Shown here: positions 5,234-9,174 of the stretch, in pieces
Layout: every line of letters starts with the position of its first letter
Position numbering within the stretch: position 1 is the first letter of the stretch
The notes under the pieces: model-generated
The model's database searches: none
What the model was told of the DNA's origin: nothing
What the model saw: the letters and a program-made list of their open reading frames with translations, nothing else
Source: Candidatus Nomurabacteria bacterium
Lineage (GTDB): Bacteria > Patescibacteriota > Minisyncoccia > Phycocordibacterales > UBA9973
NCBI GenBank assembly: GCA_943354525.1
Contig: CALRCI010000023.1
Location: 1 to 9,174 of the forward strand
Reading direction: 5' to 3'
DNA: 9,174 nucleotides
Translations under genes and position numbers: made by a program

Positions 5234-5242
5234 TGATATAAT
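5234..5242 (+). promoter_or_regulatory. Predicted extended -10 promoter of the superoxide dismutase gene
   Basis: TGATATAAT (5234-5242) is a perfect extended -10 (TG-N-TATAAT). No good -35 exists 17 bp upstream; that place is occupied by the inverted repeat. The -10 ends 7 bp before the ATG at 5250, so the predicted transcript would start at or next to the start codon and be leaderless. Confidence 0.6.
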
Positions 5243-5249
5243 TCAGTGT

Positions 5250-5831
5250 ATGGAATACTTCACTGCAAAAACATTTGCGTTACCGGAACTCAAAGGAATC
5301 TCAACCAAGAATATCGAAGAGCATCTCAAGCTCTACGCCGGATATGTGAAATTCAGCAATTATATTCAGAATCAAATCACCGAACTTTCGAAAGACGCTG
5401 AGAAAAACATCTACGAACTCGGCGAACTCTCACGCCGTTTCGCATTCGAGCATGACGGTATGCGCAATCATGAGAAATTCTTTACGCAGTTCGAAGGTGG
5501 TGCTCAGGCAATTTCTGATAGTCCGCTAAAAGCGAAGATTGAGAAAGAATACGGCTCATTCGAGACATTTCTCGCGCGATTCAAAACCCTCGCCATGACA
5601 CGCGGCGTCGGCTGGGCCATGCTCTATGATTGTTCTGAGTCGGGACATTTGCTGATGCAATGGGTAGACGAACAGCATATCGGACATCTCACCGGAGTGA
5701 AATTGATCCTCGCACTCGACATGTGGGAGCATGCATTCGTCTACGATTTCCCGACGTCGGAGAAGAAGAAGTACGTCGAAGCATTTTTTGAGAATTTGAA
5801 TTGGAGCGTAGTAGAAAAAAGATTTCAATAA
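5250..5831 (+). CDS. Fe/Mn-family superoxide dismutase
   Basis: Converts superoxide to oxygen and hydrogen peroxide; a cytoplasmic enzyme of 193 residues, the normal length. All four metal ligands can be assigned: His25 (IEEH), His74 (RNHEKFF), Asp157 and His161 in the signature DMWEHAF. GVGWAMLY (119-126) and KYVEAFFENLNW (174-185) match the C-terminal domain. Position 70, which is Gln in iron-type SodB, is Gly, so the residue that holds the metal-bound water probably comes from DEQHIGH (140-146), either Gln142 or His143. Metal choice cannot be read with certainty. I chose ATG 5250 because MEYFTAKTFALPEL fits the family start and the -10 lies just upstream; a longer frame from 5166 runs through the inverted repeat. 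The stop codon lies inside the terminator hairpin. Confidence 0.94.
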   Translation: MEYFTAKTFALPELKGISTKNIEEHLKLYAGYVKFSNYIQNQITELSKDAEKNIYELGELSRRFAFEHDGMRNHEKFFTQFEGGAQAISDSPLKAKIEKEYGSFETFLARFKTLAMTRGVGWAMLYDCSESGHLLMQWVDEQHIGHLTGVKLILALDMWEHAFVYDFPTSEKKKYVEAFFENLNWSVVEKRFQ

Positions 5832-5880
5832 ATACAATACAAATGGCTCGCGCTTCGCGCGAGCCATTTGTATTGTATTT
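5830..5880. terminator. 51-nt perfect hairpin: shared bidirectional terminator
   Basis: Arms of 24 bp (5830-5853 and 5857-5880) pair perfectly across a 3-nt loop. The outer parts are A/T-rich and the inner part is GGCTCGCGC. It lies between convergent genes: it includes the last bases of the dismutase stop codon and ends 5 bp from the stop of the minus-strand gene. On the minus strand the tip reads GCGAAGC, a sequence known to form an unusually stable DNA mini-hairpin. Confidence 0.85.
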
Positions 5881-5885
5881 AGGTT

Positions 5886-6254
5886 TTACTGAGCCGTACC
5901 AGACTGGTTCACGATGCCGTGGCCTTCGACAGGAGTATTCACTGCTCCCCCCGCAGGAGTCAGCGCACTGGATTTCACCGGACATGCACCTGGGGTAATC
6001 TCATGGACACAAAGTCCATTCACATGATCACACTGGAGCGCACCAAGATTATCAGTAAATGTCCAAGCGCCTGCAACACAGGTTTTTTGCTGGCTGGCAG
6101 TCGCCGCAGGGTTAATGACCTTGCTTTCATTGGTATTGTTGGGATTGCTATTTTGATACGCGAACCAGCCGATGGCGGAAACGAGCACGAGAAGAAACAC
6201 TGTCTTGGGCGCTGCATATGATGGGTCTTTGAAAAAAACTTTGAGTGGTGTCAT
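5886..6254 (-). CDS. Small membrane-anchored, four-cysteine protein of unknown function
   Basis: I do not recognise this 122-residue protein. A short basic N-terminus (MTPLKVFFKD) is followed by one hydrophobic helix (about 17-33). The rest is polar and probably outside the membrane. A linker rich in Asn, Ser and Thr (34-57) leads to a compact Cys region with C59, C75, C82 and C91, which could form two disulfides, then a Gly/Ala/Thr-rich tail with no predicted structure. There is no type IV pilin signature and no lipobox. It starts 18 bp after the comEC stop and ends at the shared terminator, so it is the last gene of an apparent rnhA-comEC unit. A link to DNA uptake is suggested only by position. 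Confidence 0.75.
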   Translation of the reverse strand: MTPLKVFFKDPSYAAPKTVFLLVLVSAIGWFAYQNSNPNNTNESKVINPAATASQQKTCVAGAWTFTDNLGALQCDHVNGLCVHEITPGACPVKSSALTPAGGAVNTPVEGHGIVNQSGTAQ

Positions 6255-6272
6255 GGAAATATATGATATGAA

Positions 6273-7775
6273 TTATCTATTAATGCTCTTAGTATACTTC
6301 GGATACCAGATGATGACAACTCCGATCAAAATCACATACAGAACAATCACTGCTGGAAGCGGAGTTTCAGATACGGCTACAAACGCATGTGGCAGATGCG
6401 CGAAGAAATGAATGGCAGCGAGTTCGAATTTGAGGAGTGCGTAGGCGATCCAGGCAAACGGCCACGCGAGAAAATTTGAGATTGCCGAGGCGATGCCGGC
6501 GAGAAATCCGGTAAGCATGGTGAGCGGAATAAGCGGCGCGATGATGAGGTTGGCAGGAATTGAGACAAATGACATCGTGCCCATGCTGTAGAGAATGAAT
6601 GGCGTTGTGCTGATCGTCGTCGCCATCGTCGCCGAAGCCATGGCACGGATACTTCCCCATTTCGGTATCCACCGAAATGCATGTTCAATGATCGGCGTCA
6701 GATAGACAAGTCCGAGCGTGGCGAGGAATGAGAGTTGGAATGATACATCATGGACGAGAATTTTTGGATTCTGTATGAGCATGACGAAGAGTACGATGGC
6801 GAGTGCGCGCGAGACATTGAAATCTCGACCGGCTGCGCGAGCGAAGAGGGCGAGCACTGACATAATGCTCGCACGCACGACCGTCGCTCCTCCGCCAGTC
6901 ATAAGTGCGAAGAGGATTATTGAGAAGATGCCAAAACCGATCGCGGCTGTCCGTGCCAGAACGAGACGCGCGGCGCGCATAATACCCTCGGCGACAATCG
7001 TCACGTTGTAGCCTGAGAGTGCCACCATGTGGATCGTCCCGCTCGCGACGAAATCAGCGCGCATATCTGCCGGTAACGCTGACTTCTCACCGAGCAAGAG
7101 TCCGCCTTCAAATATTCCCTCGGGATTCGGAATAACTGCTCGCAATCGGGCATCGAACCATTCTTTGAGTTTGTAGAGTTTTGAAATCAGCCAACTACCA
7201 TTACCGCTCGAATCAATAGAAATTGTGCTCGCATTCATCGTCGCATAAATGCCGTCTTTCGACAGATATGAAATATAATCGAATTCTTTGCCCGTCGTCG
7301 TCAGGAAATTCTTCGGTAATTCTAATTTGCCAGAAATTGTCACTGCATCGCCATAGGCGAAATTATCATGTGAAAATGTATTTACAAGAATATCTGTCGG
7401 ACTTGCAATCAACTCGCTGGACAGCGTCTGAATTTTGACCGTAAGCAATGTATGCATGCCGCGATTATCGGGTTCATCGGTAATAACTCCGGTAACTTTT
7501 ATTTTCTCGCCTGCATGCGACATAAGGACACTATCACCATGTTCACTGTTGGCACGTGACATCGAAAAGATTCCGCAGGTGAAAAATACTACTAAAAGTC
7601 CTATGCAAATACTATATTTGCGGAACTTTTTCTCGAGAAGAAACGCACTTATAAAAAGAAGTACCGCAAATCCAGCACATGGGACTGCAATCAGAAAATT
7701 AATCGCAACGTAAGATTCAACGAACACACCAACAGTAAATCCCAGCGTAATCGCGTAGAGATAGATGCTTCGCAT
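6273..7775 (-). CDS. comEC: ComEC/Rec2-type DNA uptake channel without nuclease domain
   Basis: The inner-membrane channel that brings single-stranded DNA into the cytoplasm in competent bacteria. Two or three N-terminal membrane helices (about 4-72) precede an OB-like beta region (about 90-190, the DUF4131-type part), with KEFDYISYLSKDGIYATM at 163-180. The competence domain begins with GLLLGEKSALPADMR (225-239) and SGTIHMVALSGYNVTIV (245-261), the most conserved ComEC segment. It continues with VRASIM (300-305), SFQLSFLATLGLVYL (345-359) and PANLIIAPLIPLTM (407-420). The 500-residue protein stops after the last helix; full-length ComEC proteins carry a further C-terminal metallo-beta-lactamase-fold nuclease domain of about 250 residues, absent here and not present elsewhere in the window. 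It starts 12 bp after the rnhA stop with no Shine-Dalgarno. Confidence 0.94.
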   Translation of the reverse strand: MRSIYLYAITLGFTVGVFVESYVAINFLIAVPCAGFAVLLFISAFLLEKKFRKYSICIGLLVVFFTCGIFSMSRANSEHGDSVLMSHAGEKIKVTGVITDEPDNRGMHTLLTVKIQTLSSELIASPTDILVNTFSHDNFAYGDAVTISGKLELPKNFLTTTGKEFDYISYLSKDGIYATMNASTISIDSSGNGSWLISKLYKLKEWFDARLRAVIPNPEGIFEGGLLLGEKSALPADMRADFVASGTIHMVALSGYNVTIVAEGIMRAARLVLARTAAIGFGIFSIILFALMTGGGATVVRASIMSVLALFARAAGRDFNVSRALAIVLFVMLIQNPKILVHDVSFQLSFLATLGLVYLTPIIEHAFRWIPKWGSIRAMASATMATTISTTPFILYSMGTMSFVSIPANLIIAPLIPLTMLTGFLAGIASAISNFLAWPFAWIAYALLKFELAAIHFFAHLPHAFVAVSETPLPAVIVLYVILIGVVIIWYPKYTKSINR

Positions 7776-7787
7776 GTAGTTTGGAAA

Positions 7788-8543
7788 TTAGAGAGATTCG
7801 AGCGTAAATCGTCCGATGAGTTCCTGCTCATCTTCAGGAGAAAGTGATTTCTGGAAACGCGCACCGGCAACACCCTTCACACGCTTCTCGCAGTCCGGCC
7901 ATGATTTGTCGACGTGAATTGCTCCGCCAACAAGCGATACATAGGAGTACGCCTTCGCAGAAGAAGATTTCTTGCTCGCGGCAGTTTTGGGCTTCGGTTT
8001 CATTTGAGAAAGTAGTTTTTCATAATCAGTAAAACTGCCGGTGAAGAGGAGCGGGTGCGATGAATCAGCGAAGCCGGTTGCGATATCGTCGGCACGTTCG
8101 TTGAGCACGACACCGGAATGGCCGGAGACTTTCGTAAATGTAATCTCGTGGCGCAGCTTCAACCGTACGAGTTTTTCAAAAATTGATTCGAGAATTTCAC
8201 GATTGGCGACTGGCTCGCCGGCCGTCGTCTTCCAACCATTCTTCTGCCAGCCATAAATCCATTTCGTGATCGCATTGATCGTATATGCCGAATCAGTATG
8301 CACGACGATCGGCGCATTGCCTGTCTCGAGATCGAAATCAGCAGCCTTGTCGAGTGCACCGTCGAGTCCTGCGAGCTCCATGCGAGTGTTCGTCGTCGTA
8401 TCTTCATGACCGCCAAGCTCGAAGACTTTGCGCATATCGCTGCGTGGCACGATCAGCACCGCTCCCCAGCCGCCGGGACCGGGATTGCCGCGTGACGCGC
8501 CGTCGGTATAGATGATGACGCTCTTTTCGTCGTGTTTTGACAT
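7788..8543 (-). CDS. rnhA: Ribonuclease HI with C-terminal hybrid-binding-like domain
   Basis: Cuts RNA in RNA:DNA hybrids, removing primers and R-loops. Residues 6-160 form a complete type 1 RNase H: Asp14 (YTDGAS), Glu56 (RMEL), Asp84 (HTDSAY), His142 (SGHSG) and Asp152 (NERADD) are all present, and KWIYGWQKNGWKT (94-106) is the basic handle of E. coli-like enzymes. A Lys/Ala/Ser linker (182-198) leads to a second unit (199-247) with W215, C218 and GVAGARFQK (224-232). This resembles the hybrid-binding (caulimovirus viroplasmin-like) domain that normally lies at the N-terminus of RNase H1. At 251 residues it is about 95 longer than E. coli RNase HI. The ATG at 8543 lies 6 bp after a TGCTAAAAT extended -10, so it is probably leaderless. 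comEC follows 12 bp downstream. Confidence 0.95.
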   Translation of the reverse strand: MSKHDEKSVIIYTDGASRGNPGPGGWGAVLIVPRSDMRKVFELGGHEDTTTNTRMELAGLDGALDKAADFDLETGNAPIVVHTDSAYTINAITKWIYGWQKNGWKTTAGEPVANREILESIFEKLVRLKLRHEITFTKVSGHSGVVLNERADDIATGFADSSHPLLFTGSFTDYEKLLSQMKPKPKTAASKKSSSAKAYSYVSLVGGAIHVDKSWPDCEKRVKGVAGARFQKSLSPEDEQELIGRFTLESL

Positions 8544-8549
8544 AGCCCG

Positions 8550-8558
8550 ATTTTAGCA
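8550..8558 (-). promoter_or_regulatory. Predicted extended -10 promoter of the rnhA-comEC unit
   Basis: On the minus strand TGCTAAAAT (8558-8550) is an extended -10. Exactly six bases separate it from the ATG, placing the predicted start on the A of the start codon. No convincing -35 is seen. It lies just after the recJ terminator, so the unit appears independent of recJ. Confidence 0.5.
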
Positions 8559-8575
8559 CATATCTATTTGTGAGT

Positions 8576-8612
8576 GTGGAAAACGCCAAGGCGTAGCCTT
8601 GGCGTTTTCCAC
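8576..8612 (-). terminator. Hairpin terminator after recJ
   Basis: Two 17-bp arms (8576-8592 and 8596-8612) pair perfectly across a 3-nt loop, 2 bp past the recJ stop. The base of each arm is GTGGAAAACGCC or its complement. There is no T-run beyond the four T in the 3' arm, so efficiency is uncertain. Confidence 0.7.
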
Positions 8613-8614
8613 AG

Positions 8615-9174
8615 TTATTTCTGGATGTCGACGATTCGCAGACGGAGCTCTTCGCGGCCGGCAAAGCGCGAGAGATCGTAGTGCGCGAGAAGATTGATTG
8701 TATCCCCTTCGTTTACGCCATAGTCATCAGAAAGTTTGAAGAACTGAATGGCTTTGATACGGATCGGGCCGCTGCCAATAATCAGTTCAAGATGATTTTT
8801 TTCTTTGCCGAAATGCTTGATAGCTGTGACAGTAACGTTTAAAAACGTAAACAACGGTTTAGCGTTGCCGGTGCCAAATGGCGCAAGCGCGGAAATTTCT
8901 CCGTAGCGTGAACGATTGATATCGGCGAGAGCGAGTTCGTGATCCGTGGTTTTGGCGAGAATTGCATCAGTACCGGCGATTTTTTTGTACTGAGCTGAAA
9001 GAGTTTCTTCGAGTGTATGGATCGCATCACGAGTAATTTCGAATCCGCCAGCAAGTTCATGTCCGCCGAATCCGATGAACGATTCGGTTGCCGCATTCAT
9101 AAGTGTCACGACGTTCACACTACCATCCGATCGGCATGAGCCGCGAATCTGTTCGCCGTTGTCCGAACCCCACA
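8615..9174 (-). CDS. recJ: RecJ single-stranded-DNA exonuclease, C-terminal part (cut by window edge)
   Basis: RecJ is a 5'-3' exonuclease on single-stranded DNA used in recombination and repair. About 186 C-terminal residues are present; the frame stays open to the window edge, so the catalytic DHH domain lies outside. The visible part starts in the DHHA1 domain: IRGSCRS, then FIGFGGHELAGGFEI, the conserved substrate-binding glycine/histidine motif (GGH) of RecJ. After a helical stretch (LEETLSAQYKKIAG) come ISALAPFGTGNAKPLF (the usual PFG-GN-P RecJ motif) and a beta-rich OB-like domain ending RLRIVDIQK. A GTG at 9118 is not the start, since homologous residues (GSCRS) continue upstream. A hairpin follows the stop. 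Confidence 0.93.
   Translation of the reverse strand, partial: WGSDNGEQIRGSCRSDGSVNVVTLMNAATESFIGFGGHELAGGFEITRDAIHTLEETLSAQYKKIAGTDAILAKTTDHELALADINRSRYGEISALAPFGTGNAKPLFTFLNVTVTAIKHFGKEKNHLELIIGSGPIRIKAIQFFKLSDDYGVNEGDTINLLAHYDLSRFAGREELRLRIVDIQK

Noticed and set aside
5166..5249. Upstream in-frame starts for the dismutase gene
   Set aside because: The added residues run through the 33-bp inverted repeat and the TATAAT element and do not resemble dismutase N-termini.
9116..9118. GTG as a possible start of a separate 167-residue protein
   Set aside because: Reading on upstream gives conserved RecJ residues (IRGSCRS) in the same frame to the window edge, so this is an internal Val of a truncated recJ.
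1..9174. Alternative genetic code (UGA as Gly, as in some candidate phyla)
   Set aside because: TGA ends the protease and 237-residue genes at sensible positions, with terminators or gene starts right after, and no conserved domain is interrupted by TGA.
1..9174. Mobile element, prophage, CRISPR array, tRNA or defence system
   Set aside because: I found no transposase or integrase motifs, no terminal repeats flanking a block, no regularly spaced identical repeats of CRISPR size, and no tRNA cloverleaf. The intergenic gaps are too short for larger RNAs.

Overview
This window looks like a stretch of core chromosome from a member of the Candidate Phyla Radiation (Patescibacteria, probably a Parcubacteria-like lineage). 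The assignment is an inference. It rests on compact genes with short names-only operons, reduced ribosomal protein variants, start codons that almost all lack a Shine-Dalgarno sequence, a repeat-rich surface protein with Trp-Gly repeats, and the pairing of a small site-2-type protease with such a protein. TGA is used as a stop (protease gene, 237-residue gene), so the code is the standard bacterial one and not the UGA-Gly code of Gracilibacteria. Nothing marks the region as mobile: there is no IS, integrase, tRNA, CRISPR array or phage gene.

Layout, left to right. Positions 1-1446 hold a split str cluster on the minus strand: rpsL (S12), then rpsG (S7), a terminator, a new promoter and the start of fusA (EF-G, cut by the window edge). 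Positions 1445-4027 hold a minus-strand pair: an M50 site-2-type membrane protease followed 19 bp later by a 625-residue secreted/membrane surface protein, ending in a terminator. Divergent from the protease is rpmB (L28, plus strand), with only 18 bp between start codons. Convergent to rpmB is an unrecognised 237-residue membrane protein (4419-5132, minus). Across a 117-bp divergent gap holding a 33-bp inverted repeat lies a Fe/Mn superoxide dismutase (5250-5831, plus). The right third is a minus-strand block: the C-terminal end of recJ, a terminator, then an apparent operon of rnhA (RNase HI with an extra C-terminal domain), comEC (DNA uptake channel without its nuclease domain) and a small membrane-anchored four-cysteine protein. 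It ends in a 51-nt hairpin shared with the dismutase gene.

How the genes fit together. The left part is translation (S12, S7, EF-G, L28). The right part joins DNA import and nucleic acid breakdown (ComEC, RNase HI, RecJ), which suits an organism thought to live on imported nucleotides. The middle is envelope: protease plus surface protein.

The most interesting non-coding signal is that rpsL and fusA carry nearly the same short leader (hairpin plus U-run) just after their predicted transcription starts, with a compensatory base-pair change between the two copies. The most interesting coding signal is the mosaic surface protein: Trp-Gly repeats, cysteine-pair ladder, seven collagen-like triplets, and two carboxypeptidase-regulatory-like domains alternating with membrane segments. 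No intergenic gap exceeds about 170 bp. All identifications are from reading the sequence; no database search was run.
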